This document shows positions 19,201-28,700 of a stretch of DNA of 64,000 nucleotides, piece after piece. Every line of letters starts with the position of its first letter. The first letter of the stretch is position 1. Origin of the DNA: Verrucomicrobiota bacterium (GTDB lineage Bacteria; Verrucomicrobiota; Verrucomicrobiia; Limisphaerales; J093); NCBI GenBank assembly GCA_027493615.1, contig JAOSKK010000038.1:744001-808000 (forward strand). The letters run 5' to 3'. A program made the position numbers and the translations under genes. Under the pieces are notes generated by a model that was not told the origin of the DNA, made no database searches, and saw only the letters and a list, made by a program, of their open reading frames with translations.

Positions 19201-20304
19201 TCGGATCCGGACGGCACGATCCAGGAAGTGCAGTTCACGGCGAACGACGTCCTCATCGCCTCCGTGACCACGCCGCCGTATGAGCTTGCCGTGGAACTGC
19301 GGACGCCCGGCGTCGTCGCCCTCCGCGCCGTGGCCGTGGACAACTGGGGCGCGCGCGGTCTTTCCGCGCCGGTAACCTTGACCATCACCGGGAGCGGACC
19401 CACCGCCCCGCCGACGGCCGGCCTGCAGCTCTGGCTCAAGGCGGATGCCGGCGTGACCGCGACCGGCGGCGCGGTGACCGCCTGGGCCGATCAGTCGGGC
19501 AACCGCAACGACGCCATCCAGCCCGACGGAGGCTCTGCTCCGGCCCTGGTCAACAACGCCGTGAACGGCAAACCCGCCGTGCGCTTCGACGGCGAGCTCC
19601 GTTACCTCGACGTCGCCAGTTCGCCGAGCGTGGCCATCACTGCCGACGTCACCTCGTTCTACGTGGCCAAGTTCGAGGACTTCGAGGCCACCCGCACCAT
19701 CTGGACCAAGTGCGTCGGCAACCAGCCGCGCCCGCGGGATTACTGGGTGGCGGCCGGCACGGGCATCCCGACCGTGTCGCGCGGCACGCCGGACGGCAAT
19801 GCGCCGGTGGCGGCGGCCAGCGGGTTGCCGGCCGGGCAGTACATCGTCGCGGGTTTCCAGGTCGAGGTCGCCCAGGTGACCCACTTCCTGTTCGACCAGT
19901 TCATCGGCGGCGGGGTGCACGGCTACGGCGCCGTGGATGACGGCGGTCCGCTGCGCATCGGTCTGCGCGACGACTTCGTGAACCAGATGAAGGGTGATCT
20001 GAGCGAGCTTCTGATCTACAACCGCGCGCTCTCCGCCGAGGACCGCGATCTGCTTGTCACCTACCTGGCCAGCAAGTACGGGGTTCCCCTGCTGCGGCCG
20101 GCCACCGCCCAGCCGGTGTTGTCCATCCAACTCCAGGCTGATGGCATGGTCGTCATCACCTGGCCTGAAGGGCTTGCCGGCTACACGCCGGAGAGCACGG
20201 ACAACCTCGGGGCGCCGGCCTGGGCGCCCGTCAATGGCGCGGTCAACAACCGGCTCATCGTGGCCCCCACCGGAGCCATGAAGTACTACCGGCTGCGCAG
20301 GTAG
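16298..20304 (+). CDS. Secreted four-repeat LamG/Ig-like protein, two frameshifts
   Basis: This is a roughly 1,335-residue exported protein. The signal peptide is HPGLLAWVVVSAALAWTTGVAMLWAQ. Then four tandem units of about 330 residues follow, each starting with LQLWLKADAGV or a close variant (near 16435, 17434, 18427 and 19426), running through a concanavalin-like LamG fold (LRIGSRDDLVTQ, KGDLAELLIYD) and, in the first three units, an Ig-like stretch (PTVAITAPAPNTTVAAPATV, ADTDGQVTRVDFLANG). The C-terminus ADGMVVITWPEGL ... GAMKYYRLRR resembles the terminal domain of Verrucomicrobia exported proteins. Indels near 17950 and 18250 change frame without losing sequence. The protein is likely an adhesin or surface glycan binder; that is inference. 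Confidence 0.85.
16435..20100 (+). repeat. Four tandem coding repeats of about 990 bases
   Basis: The four LamG (plus Ig-like) units inside the preceding gene are related at both protein and nucleotide level and spaced by about 990-1,000 bases. The last unit lacks the Ig-like part and runs into the C-terminal sorting-like domain. Conserved landmarks recur once per unit: LWLKADAGV, AWADQSGQ, NGKPAVRF, YLDVA, LRIG and QMKGDL. Confidence 0.9.
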
Positions 20305-20472
20305 CCTCTGTTTGGCGGAGCCTGCCGGCCCGGACCGGCAGGCTCCTCGCCCGGCCTCCCCCATGAAGCGGATTGCGGGAGGCAGAATGGAGATGGCAGA
20401 AGGGGCATCCAGCCAGGTCGCCTCAGGGTCCCTGAGCAGATCCAAGACAACCATTTCACTTCCTCCATCCCT

Positions 20473-20531
20473 GATGTTCGTAATCGGTGGAGGGACTTCC
20501 CGTCCTGGATTCTCCGCCGATTACGAGCATC
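20473..20531. repeat. Repeat family C, copy 1 (imperfect inverted repeat)
   Basis: The left arm GATGTTCGTAATCGGTGGAG is mirrored by CTCCGCCGATTACGAGCATC about 20 bases later, so the RNA or single strand could fold into a 20-bp hairpin with a short loop. A second copy lies at 24367-24422. Confidence 0.8.
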
Positions 20532-20648
20532 GGGCATGGCGCTCAGAGAGGCACTCCCTGAGCCTGTGGTGCGGGCGTCCCGCCTGCACGCCCGGGGTTC
20601 CTGCTCTCCGGGCAAGACCGCGGAGAGCCAAGGGAGCCTCCCACCCGT

Positions 20649-20719
20649 GTAGGCGCCGACGTGAGGAGGCGAAGGTGAAGAGGGGCAACGGAACTTCGCC
20701 TCCTCACGTCGCCGCCTAC
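20649..20719. repeat. Repeat family B, copy 1 (inverted repeat)
   Basis: The left arm starts GTAGGCGCCGACGTGAGG and the right arm ends CCTCACGTCGCCGCCTAC, with about 25 unique bases between. One arm base differs (GTCGCCGCC for GTCGGCGCC). Other copies are at 54377-54448 and 55674-55775, with a single arm at 30553-30582. The structure resembles REP/MITE-like hairpin elements. Confidence 0.88.
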
Positions 20720-20785
20720 GAGACATGGGCGCCTACGGGCGCTCGCGGTCTTGCAGCCGCTATCGGGCCCGCCATACTTGCGCCC

Positions 20786-21700
20786 ATGACGACTGACCCG
20801 ATCCTGACCCTCGACCTCCCGGGCGTTCCCAAGCTCAAGAGCGGCAAGGTCCGCGAGATCTTCGATCTGGGCGACGCCCTGCTGCTGGTGGCCAGCGACC
20901 GGATTTCGGCCTTCGACTGTGTCATGCCCAATGGCATCCCGCGCAAGGGCGAGGTCCTCACGCAACTGTCCCACTTCTGGTTCGAACGATTCGCCGGCCG
21001 GGTGCCCAACCACCTGCTCGCTCGCGCGACGGATCCGTTGCCGGCCCGGCTCGAACCCTTCGCCGCCCAACTGCAAGGCCGCAGCATGATCGTGAAGAAG
21101 GCCCAACCCCTTGCCATCGAGTGCGTCGTGCGCGGCTACCTCGCCGGCTCCGGCTGGAAGGAGTATCGCCAAAGCCGGACTGTCTGCGGCGTCTCCCTCC
21201 CCGCCGGCTTGACCGAGTCGGCCGAACTGCCCGAGCCCATCTTCACGCCGGCCACCAAGGCCGAGACCGGTCACGACGAGAACATCCCGTTTGCGCGGGC
21301 GGCCGAGATCGTGGGCCCGCGGGTGGCCGAGCAGGTGCGCGCGCTCAGCCTCGAGCTTTACTCGGACGCCCGGAACTACGCCCGTCAGCGGGGGATCCTG
21401 ATCGCCGACACGAAGTTCGAGTTCGGCCTGTTCGATGGCCAACTGATTCTGATCGACGAGGTGCTCACGCCGGATTCCTCGCGGTTCTGGCCGGCCAGCG
21501 AGTATCAGGCCGGTCGCAGCCAGCCCAGTTTCGACAAACAGTTCGTGCGCGACTACCTCGAGACGCTCGACTGGGACAAGACTCCGCCGGCACCGGCGTT
21601 GCCCCCGGAAATCGTGGCCCGGACGCAGGAGAAGTATCTCGAGGCCTACCAGCGGATCACGGGCCACCCGCTGCCCGGGAACGCAGCACCCCGCCGCTGA
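20786..21700 (+). CDS. purC: Phosphoribosylaminoimidazole-succinocarboxamide synthase
   Basis: SAICAR synthase joins CAIR and aspartate with ATP in purine synthesis. The protein of 304 residues matches the longer, PurC-like form: KLKSGKVREIFDLGDALLLVASDRISAFD at the N-terminus, AQPLAIECVVRGYLAGSGWKEY in the middle, TPATKAETGHDENIPF and the signature LIADTKFEFGLFDGQLILIDEVLTPDSSRFWP near the end. The ATG at 20786 matches the family start; the open frame extends upstream into repeats and was ignored. The gene is in one frame. purK, purE and purA lie elsewhere in the window, so pathway genes are scattered. Confidence 0.97.
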   Translation: MTTDPILTLDLPGVPKLKSGKVREIFDLGDALLLVASDRISAFDCVMPNGIPRKGEVLTQLSHFWFERFAGRVPNHLLARATDPLPARLEPFAAQLQGRSMIVKKAQPLAIECVVRGYLAGSGWKEYRQSRTVCGVSLPAGLTESAELPEPIFTPATKAETGHDENIPFARAAEIVGPRVAEQVRALSLELYSDARNYARQRGILIADTKFEFGLFDGQLILIDEVLTPDSSRFWPASEYQAGRSQPSFDKQFVRDYLETLDWDKTPPAPALPPEIVARTQEKYLEAYQRITGHPLPGNAAPRR

Positions 21701-21792
21701 GACAGCTCACCAGCCCGAAACTGCACAGAGTGATGGCCCAGGGCGGCGCAGGTCGGCGGGACCGCGAAGGAGGAGTGGCATTCTCCACCACC

Positions 21793-23908
21793 TCAAGCCG
21801 GCGCTGTGTGCTCACCTTGGCGTCCACCTCCTCCTGCAGCAGCCGCAGGTGAGAGCGCGTCCCGCACGCGCTGTTCATTCTCGAGTTCGCGCTGCAGACG
21901 CTCCAGTTCACCTTGGTCTTTGGCCGCCCGCGCCAGGCGTCGCTGCCGTTCGGTCACCGCCTGTTGGAGCTCGTCCCGGCGCGCCTTCAACGCGGCCGTG
22001 TGCCGTTCGAGGCCGGCCATCATCCCGGTGACCCGGTCTTGGGCCTGCTCCTCGATCTTGGCACGAACGGCCAGGGCCTGGCGGACCTCGGGACTCTGGT
22101 CGCCCCGATCGATCTGGAGACGGACGAGGGCCTGTTCACTGGCCGCCAAATCGGTGAGGATCTTGGGAAGGATCTGTTCGCCCGGCAACAAGCCCAGGAT
22201 GGCCTGGCGACGTTGCCCGTCCTCCAACGCCCGGAGCTGTTCGAGTGTTGTGCGTTCGCGCAAGTGCTCCACCTCCGCCAAGGAGAGTTGCTGAACGAGG
22301 GCGTCGACCATCCCCCTTTCAAAGCCGGAACCACTGCTGCCCGCTTCGCCGCCGCGGTCGGTCACACCCAACCGTTCGTTCTCGGTGTCGAGCCTTTCCT
22401 GGGCACGCTGAACCGACTCGGTTAGACGGGCCAAGTCCGTCCGCAGGAGATAGAGGCCCGCCTCGTTGTCCGCCTGACGACCTGCGAGCACGAATCGCTG
22501 GTACGCTTCAGCCACGTCGTTGGCGAGGTCCGCCGCGCGCGCCGGGTCCTCGTTAGAAACGCGGATCTCGATCAGGCGGGTGTTCGGCAGCGGGCGCAGC
22601 TCGAGTCGCGCCTGGAGGCGGCGGAGGGCCTCAGTCTCGGGATCGGGCGCGTCCGGGGAAGGCACCAGGCCCCACTGTTCCACCAACCGGTACCTCTTCA
22701 CCACCGACGATAGCACCGGGGCCGACCGGATCCGCTCGACCTCCGTTGCGAGTCGATAGGGGTCGTACGCGCCGTTGCCAGGCGTCCCTCCTTCGTTCGT
22801 CCCACCGGGCGCCGACGGCCTGAGCAGAACGCGACAAGTGGCGGTGTAGACCGGGCGGGACGTGGCGATGCCCAAGATCCCGGCGATCAACGCCAGCAGG
22901 CCCACCCCGATCAACGCGTTGCCGGCCGAACGTCGCCAGTTGCCCGGGCCGGCTGCCAATCCCAGCAGGCGCCGGACCCGGGCCAGCAATGAGCCATCGC
23001 TGGCCGCCAGGGCGAGCCTCCCATCCCGTTGGCGCAACGTCTCGAGGGCCGCCAGCGCCTGGGCCCCGGCCAACCCGTCTCCGCACACCTCCAACGCGAG
23101 GTCGTCGCAGCAATGCTCACGGTCCTCGCGCACACGACGCGACACCCACCAGACCGCGGGATGGTAGAAGAGCACCGTCTCGAGCAGCACCTGGAAGAGG
23201 TTCACCCAGTGATCGCCGCGGCGCAGATGCGCCAGTTCGTGCGCCAGGATGAAGTCGATCTGCCCGGGGCTCAGTCCCGTGAGCGTGCTCGTCGGCAGAA
23301 GGATGGCCGGCCGGAACCAACCCAACACCATGGGCACGCGCACCAGCCCCGAATTCAGCAACTGGACCGGCCGGCTCACCTCCAGCCGGACACACAATTC
23401 GCGGAAACGCGTCACTATCCCCGGTTCGTGAATCGGGCTCGCCAGGCACGGGAGGCGCCGGAGTCTTACCCACCCTGCGCTCAGTCGCAGCGAGAGCAGC
23501 GTCACTCCCGCCAGCCAGATCCCGGTCAGCCAGGGGACGGACGCCGCAGCCAGTTCGGCAAACGCTTCCGCCAACCCCCGGCCGGCGACGCAGGAACGTC
23601 GAAGCGGCAGCCACGCCGGTGGTCGGGTAAGCCGGTGTTGCTTGGTCCGGGGTTCCGCCCGGAGACCACCACGAGTCGGCGGGCGCAGTCGGGTCCAGAT
23701 GGAGGAAGGTCGCGATCGGGGCAAGGCCCAAGGCGAGGAGCGTCAGACACCCGGCGAGGTACCGGGCATTGGCAGAATGGCGGTGGAGGGCCGCGCGCAC
23801 CAAGCCTCCAGCGAGGGCGATCAACAGGCCTTGCCAGAGGAAATGGAGCAGCGTCCAACCGACCTGTTCGGCCCACGGCTGGGTGAGGCCGGCGAGCATG
23901 GTGTTCAT
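21793..23908 (-). CDS. M56 (BlaR1-type) membrane metalloprotease fused to a Wzz-like, coiled-coil domain; one frameshift
   Basis: This protein of about 705 residues starts like BlaR1/MecR1 sensors: membrane segments (EQVGWTLLHFLWQGLLIALAGG), then the zinc protease motif LAHELAHLRRGDHWVNLF near residue 224 and REDREHCCDDLALEVCG. After a last hydrophobic segment (LIGVGLLALIAGILGIATS) the usual penicillin-binding sensor is missing. Instead there is a stretch resembling the Wzz/chain-length-determinant domain (YTATCRVLLRPS, YDPYRLATEVERIRSAPVLSS, LIEIRVSNEDPARAADLAND) and then about 200 residues of predicted coiled coil rich in Glu, Gln, Arg and Leu. No second Wzz membrane segment is seen. An indel near 23585 joins the N-terminal frame to the rest. 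The ATG at 23908 overlaps the blaI-like stop (ATGA), so repressor and sensor are coupled. Confidence 0.82.
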
Positions 23909-24307
23909 GGCTTCCTCCCCTCGATTTGATCCAGCAGACGGCGGATCTCGGCGAGTTCATCGGGCGCCGCAGGGCGGGCGGCGAGGGCTTGCATGACCAA
24001 CTGGTGCGTGGCGCCGCCGAAGGCGCGATCCAGCAGGTGGCGGACGAGCTGTTGCTGCGTGGCTTCGGCGGGGGCGGGCGGCCTCGTACACGTGGGTGCG
24101 GGTGGTCTCGTCCCGCCGGACGAGGCCTTTCTCGGTCATGATCTGGAGGAGCTTGAGGGCGGTGGTGTAGCCGGTGTCGTGGGCGCGATTGAGCTCGTCC
24201 ATGACCTCGCGGACGGTGCTGGGGCCGCGTTGCCAGAGGACGCGGAGGATGGCGAGCTCGGCGTCGGTGGGTTTGGGGAGGGCGAGGGAACGGGATTTGG
24301 CAGCCAT
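23905..24307 (-). CDS. BlaI/MecI/CopY-family transcriptional repressor, one frameshift
   Basis: This is a winged-helix repressor that in known systems is cleaved by the partner M56 protease. The DNA-binding part is clear: PTDAELAILRVLWQRGPSTV, EVMDELNRAHDTGYTTALKL and MTEKGLVRRDETTRTHVYEA. After about 24085 one base is missing and the protein continues in another frame (TQQQLVRHLLDRAFGGATHQ, LAEIRRLLDQIEGRKP), giving about 134 residues, the family size, and a stop that overlaps the M56 gene start. An operator-like palindrome lies just upstream of its start. Confidence 0.92.
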
Positions 24308-24320
24308 AACGGCGCCAATG

Positions 24321-24336
24321 TACGAACAGTGTCGTA
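24321..24336. promoter_or_regulatory. Candidate BlaI-type operator
   Basis: TACGAACAGTGTCGTA, 13 bases upstream of the repressor start, is an inverted repeat (TACGA-N6-TCGTA) with the inner ACAGTGT element. BlaI/MecI operators are short dyads with an ACA...TGT core, so autoregulation is likely; this is inference from position and symmetry. Confidence 0.5.
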
Positions 24337-24366
24337 ACTGTCAACGACGGATTTCGTAATCCCCTA

Positions 24367-24422
24367 GGTTCGCAATCGGTGGAGAAACCGTCTTCGCTCC
24401 TTTCTCCACCGATTACGAACAT
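24367..24422. repeat. Repeat family C, copy 2
   Basis: GGTTCGCAATCGGTGGAGAA is mirrored by TTCTCCACCGATTACGAACA, giving a near-perfect 19-bp hairpin with a loop of about 15 bases. It lies between the divergently arranged repressor promoter and the end of the Tat-exported gene. The sequence is closely related to 20473-20531. Confidence 0.82.
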
Positions 24423-24442
24423 CGGGAATTGGGAGGAGGGTG

Positions 24443-25966
24443 TCAGAGCAGGGCGCGCGTGCGTGCCACGAGTTCGTTGTCCGGCGCCCCGGTACCCTTC
24501 AGCCAATACACGCTCGCGGCCAGGAACCGGTCGCGCCACGCCGGTGAAAGATGGGCGTAGTCCTCGAACACCGCCGAGCTGAACTTGTAGTCATGCGAGT
24601 CGCGGCCCTTGAGGTAAATGAGCCGCTGCGCCGCGGCGAGGAAGGACCGGACATCCCCGCCGGCCTCGAGCCAGCCCAGGGCCTGTGACGCGGCGGCCAG
24701 ACGGTCGCGGGTGAGCGTCTCGAAGATGGCCGGGACCGCGCCGGCATCCCCCTTGGTTGCGGCGACAGGTTCGAGGCGGTCGAGCGTCAGGCCTTCGGTG
24801 CCACCGGCGCCGGCGCGCGCCCGGAACAGCGGCAGGAAGGCGGCGTTTTGGAGCAGCAGGAAGAGGCGGGTTTCGTCCCGCGCCGCCTGGGTGAAGGCGT
24901 AGTGCAAGGCGTTGGTGGTCGTGCAGGCGTGCAAGGTGATGATGCCGGGTCGGCGCATCAGCAACGCGGCGGCATGGGCAAAGCAGGCGTCCCAGAGGGA
25001 GGAGGCGGCCACGCCGCGGTTGAGCAGCTCGGCCACCTTCTCGCCGGCCTGTTCCCAAGTGCCCGCCCGCAGGGTCGCCAGCAATTCGTCGGTAGCGGGG
25101 GCGTCGGGTCGGCCGGCGGGCCAGGTCGGGCGGATGTCCCGGACAAGCTGGGCGTGGCGGCGACCGGGGCGGTCGGGTTCGGCATCGCGGTCGGCGGGGT
25201 TACCGCCCTCATGCTCGAGGAGAGCGTAAGCGAGCGAGCGCAAGACGGGCTCGGCATGTTGCCATCCGATGTTCTGGAGCGTGCGCCAACTGTTGGCAAC
25301 GTAGATGGCCTTGTGGCCGATGTCGCGGAAATCGCGCGCCCCGTAGCGGCAGAACGTGTCGAAGAGTTCGTGGGCGCCGGCGGTGCGGACCCAACCCGCC
25401 ACGGCGGCGTCGGCCCGGGCTTCGTCCCAGCGGTCCAGGGCGTCGGTGAACGCCGTTCGCGCCCGGTCGGCGGGAGGCACCGCGCGTTCGTCCACCGCGG
25501 CCAAGTTCCAGCCGCCTTCCTGCAGGCCGCGCGCCTGGGAGGACTTGAAGTAGTCCAGGGCCCAGAAGAGCGGCAGCCAGCGGTCGGTCGGGGGGGAGTT
25601 TTGGCTGGCAAGATGCGCCGAGTTCACCACCAGCACGGCGTGGAACTTGAAGCCCACCGGACGGGGCTGGATGTTGCGCACCCCGGCGAGCAGGAGGGCG
25701 GTGAGCACGTCCCGGTACGGTGTGCCGCCGTGGATGCGCTCCGCCACGGCTTCGAGCAACCGCTCGCGGGGTGTGTCCTCGAGCAGGCGCACGAGCGGCT
25801 CGATCTCGGGCCGGAACTTCACGCGGTCCGGTTCGGGCCGCGTCTCGGCGGCAGCCACGGGCGGGAGCCGACCGAGGAAGGCGAGGTTTCCCAGTCCGAC
25901 CCAGGCGCTGGTGGCGACCGTGGTCTGGAGGAACGAGCGGCGCGGCCAAGGTGGGTTTGTGTTCAT
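24443..25966 (-). CDS. Tat-exported protein of unknown function
   Basis: This is a 507-residue protein in one frame. It has a twin-arginine signal (PRRSFLQTTVATSAWVGLG) with an alanine-rich cleavage region ending VAAAE, so it is probably exported folded, perhaps with a cofactor. The mature part is mainly helical and rich in His, Trp and Tyr (FKFHAVLVVNSAHLAS, RYGARDFRDIGHKAIYVANS, HACTTTNALHYAFTQAA, GRDSHDYKFSSAVFED). I recall similar Tat-dependent unknowns in Planctomycetes and Verrucomicrobia but know no function. The many conserved-looking His residues suggest a metal or haem site; that is inference only. Confidence 0.8.
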   Translation of the reverse strand: MNTNPPWPRRSFLQTTVATSAWVGLGNLAFLGRLPPVAAAETRPEPDRVKFRPEIEPLVRLLEDTPRERLLEAVAERIHGGTPYRDVLTALLLAGVRNIQPRPVGFKFHAVLVVNSAHLASQNSPPTDRWLPLFWALDYFKSSQARGLQEGGWNLAAVDERAVPPADRARTAFTDALDRWDEARADAAVAGWVRTAGAHELFDTFCRYGARDFRDIGHKAIYVANSWRTLQNIGWQHAEPVLRSLAYALLEHEGGNPADRDAEPDRPGRRHAQLVRDIRPTWPAGRPDAPATDELLATLRAGTWEQAGEKVAELLNRGVAASSLWDACFAHAAALLMRRPGIITLHACTTTNALHYAFTQAARDETRLFLLLQNAAFLPLFRARAGAGGTEGLTLDRLEPVAATKGDAGAVPAIFETLTRDRLAAASQALGWLEAGGDVRSFLAAAQRLIYLKGRDSHDYKFSSAVFEDYAHLSPAWRDRFLAASVYWLKGTGAPDNELVARTRALL

Positions 25967-26019
25967 GAGGTTCCAAGATGTACCCGATCGGCGCGGCTGC
26001 CAACCGCCGCCCCGCGGGA

Positions 26020-26178
26020 AGCGTCTTGCTCTTGCCGGACCTGCTCAGGAGCCATGAACCTGAAAGCGCCGGTAAACCGGACGCACTCCAGACGCTTCGC
26101 GTGGAACGGACGGGCTCTGCCCATCGCAAAGCGTCTGGAGTGCGGGGGTTCACCCCCGCTTTTCGTGCTCGGTCCATG
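26020..26178 (+). repeat. Repeat family A, copy 1
   Basis: This element starts with a CTTGCTCTTGCCGGACCTGC-like lead, then CCATGAACCTGAAAGCGCCG, a long inverted repeat (CGCACTCCAGACGCTTCGCG ... GCGTCTGGAGTGCG) and the hairpin GGGGGTTCACCCCCGC, ending near GGTCCATGA. Copies lie at 31940-32096 (same orientation), 48849-48977 and 50493-50590 (reverse orientation). Confidence 0.9.
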
Positions 26179-26252
26179 AGAAGGGGGCAGGAGGCGGTCC
26201 ACGGGCGTGCGCCGGTTGCTTCGCCCGCAGGGCGGCCTATAGTCCGCGCCGC

Positions 26253-28696
26253 TTGAGCGACCTTCTCACGCAAGAGATCGAACATTTGACCGGCCGACTG
26301 GACGCGATCATCCGCGAGCAGGCGGGGGAGGGGGTGTTTCGTCACCTGGACCGGATCCGCCGGCTGGCGTCGCGCACGCATCGGCAGGGCGACCGGGAGA
26401 GCCTGGCGGCCAAGCGATCGCTGATCAACCGGCTGAGTGTGTCGGAGGCCTACCAGATCGCCCATGCGTTCAGCCTGTTCTTTCAACTGACCAATCAGTG
26501 CGAGGAACGGGCGCGGATCCGGCATCTGCAGGGGGAGCAGGCACCGGCGATGTCGCTGCGGGCCCTGTTCCGGGAGCTGAAGGAGGCCGGGGTGTCGCCG
26601 GCCCGGTTGCAGCGGCGGTTGGACGAGCTGGAGATCCAGCCGGTGCTAACGGCGCATCCCACGGAGGCGAAGCGGCGGGCGGTGTTGAACCAGCTCTGGC
26701 GTGTGGGGGCCAACCTGGCGGACCCGGACGAGGCGCTGGAGGCGTTGTGGCAGACCGAGGAGGTGCGGGCGCAGCGGGTCGGGCCACTGCAGGAAGTCGA
26801 GAACGCGGTGTTTTATTTCGACCGGACGATCTTCGAGACGACGGCGAGCTTCTACCGGACGTTTGATGCGGAGCTGGCGGCTCATTACCCGACCGTGAAG
26901 CGGCGGGGGCACTTTCTCACGTTTGCGAGCTGGGTGGGGGGCGATCGGGATGGCAATCCGTTCGTGACACCGGAAGTCAGCCGGACGACGGCGCAGTGGC
27001 ACACCTGTGTGGCGCGGGACTATTACGAGCGTCAGTGCGCCCAGTTGGTCCAGGAGATCACGCATGCCAGCCCGCCATCGCGGCGGGCACAGGCCGAGGC
27101 CCCGCCGGACGCGATCCTGCCGTTTCAGCCCTACGAAGCCTATCGCGGCATGCTGGCGCGGCTGCGTTCGAGGTTGCGCGCTGGCAAGGGGGATCTCCCC
27201 GAGATCCTGCGCACCCTCGAGGCGGTGCAAGCCGGCCTGCTCGCGGGCAAGGCCCGCCGGGCGGCGCAGGGCCGGGTGCAGCGGGTCCTCACGCAGGTCC
27301 GGACCTTCGGGCTGCACCTGGCGGAGCTGGATTTCCGGGACCACAGCGGCAAGCTCGACACGGCGGAGGCGGAATTGCTTGAGGAGTTCGGGGCCCTGCG
27401 CGACATCCAGCGGACGCACGGCGTCCGGGCGTCGCACCGGTTCATCCTGAGCATGACGCGGGGGCGGACGATCTGTTGCGGTTGCAGAAGCTGATGGAGC
27501 GGGCGGGCCTGCGGGAGGTGGACCTGGTGCCGCTGTTCGAGACGATCCACGATCTCGAGCAAGCGGCGGGGATCCTGGCCGGGCTCTGGGCCCACCCGGC
27601 GTACCGGGCGCATCTGGAGCGTCGGGGCCGGGTGCAGGAGATCATGGTGGGGTATTCGGACTCGAACAAGGACGGCGGTTACCTGGCGGCGAACTGGTTC
27701 CTGTACCGGGCGCAGAAGGACATGGCGCGCGTGGCGAAGGAACGGGGGATCAAGCTGCGGCTGTTTCACGGGAAGGGGGCACGATTGATCGCGGCGGGGG
27801 CGAGCTATCGCAGCCTGCGGGCGCAACCGCACGCGGCGCCGGACGGGCGGATCCGGATCACGGAGCAGGGCGAGGTCATTTCGTTGAAGTACTCGAATCC
27901 GGCCATTGCGCAGCGCAATCTTGAACAACTGACGTCGGCGGTGCTGGCGGTGCGTTGCCTGCCGCCGGCGGCGCCGCTGGCGGCGCAACTGTCGCGCTGG
28001 GAGGGGCAGCTTGAGCGGCTGGCGAGACTGTCCTTCGACTACTACCAACAGCTCGTCTATCACACGCCGGAGTTCGTCGAGTACTTCTGGCAGGCCACAC
28101 CCATCGACCTGATCGAGCATCTGCGGCTTGGGTCCCGTCCGACCCGGCGCCAGGCCACGACGGATCTCCGCCAGCTCCGGGCGATCCCGTGGGTGTTTGC
28201 GTGGACACAATCGCGCCATCTGCTTTCGGCCTGGTACGGTGTGGGTCAGGCGCTGGAGACCTTCGCGCGGCAGGAATCGGGCGGCCTGACCACGCTGCAG
28301 GAGTGGTACCGGCACTGGCCCTTCTTCAGCAGCTTGCTCGACAACGCCGAGGTGTCGCTGGCCAAGACCGATCTGCGCATCGCCGCCGCCTACGCCGCGC
28401 AGGTGCAATCGCCGGCCGTGCGCGACCGGGTGTTCGGCCTGATCGAACAGGAGTATCACCGGTCGGTGAAGGCGGTCCTGGCGGTGACACAACGCACCGG
28501 CCTGCTGGCCAACCAGCCCGTCCTTGCCCGGTCCATCCTACGGCGGAATCCGTACGTGGACCCGTTGAACTATTTGCAGATCCGCTTTCTGGCCCGGTGG
28601 CGGCGGGCGAACGAGAGCCAGCGCGACGAACCCCTGCGGCGGTTGCTGGCGTTGACCGTGAACGGGATTGCGTTCGGGATGAAGAGCACCGGGTGA
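26253..28696 (+). CDS. ppc: Phosphoenolpyruvate carboxylase, frameshifted
   Basis: This enzyme fixes bicarbonate onto PEP to give oxaloacetate. Motifs include VLTAHPTEAKRRAVL with the catalytic His, GGDRDGNPFVTPEV, FRDHSGKLDTAEAELL, DSNKDGGYLAANWFLY and the C-terminal QPVLARSILRRNPYVDPLNYLQI. Translation probably starts at the TTG at 26253 and gives about 815 residues. A G is missing near 27463: SMTR is followed in the next frame by GADDLLRLQKLMERAGLRE. The glycine loop is also scrambled: the sequence reads FHGKGARLIAAGASY, but one G more near 27777 and one fewer near 27797 restore FHGKGGTIDRGGASY, as the family requires. So at least three indels hit this gene, probably sequencing errors. Confidence 0.92.
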
Positions 28697-28700
28697 AGCC

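Larger units (their letters stand above)
20305..20785. other. Intergenic region rich in repeats
   Basis: These 481 bases between the LamG gene and purC hold no convincing gene. They contain one copy each of repeat families C and B and GC-rich text that can be read in several frames. An open frame in purC phase runs through most of it, but its protein shows no domain and is repeat-derived. Confidence 0.7.
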
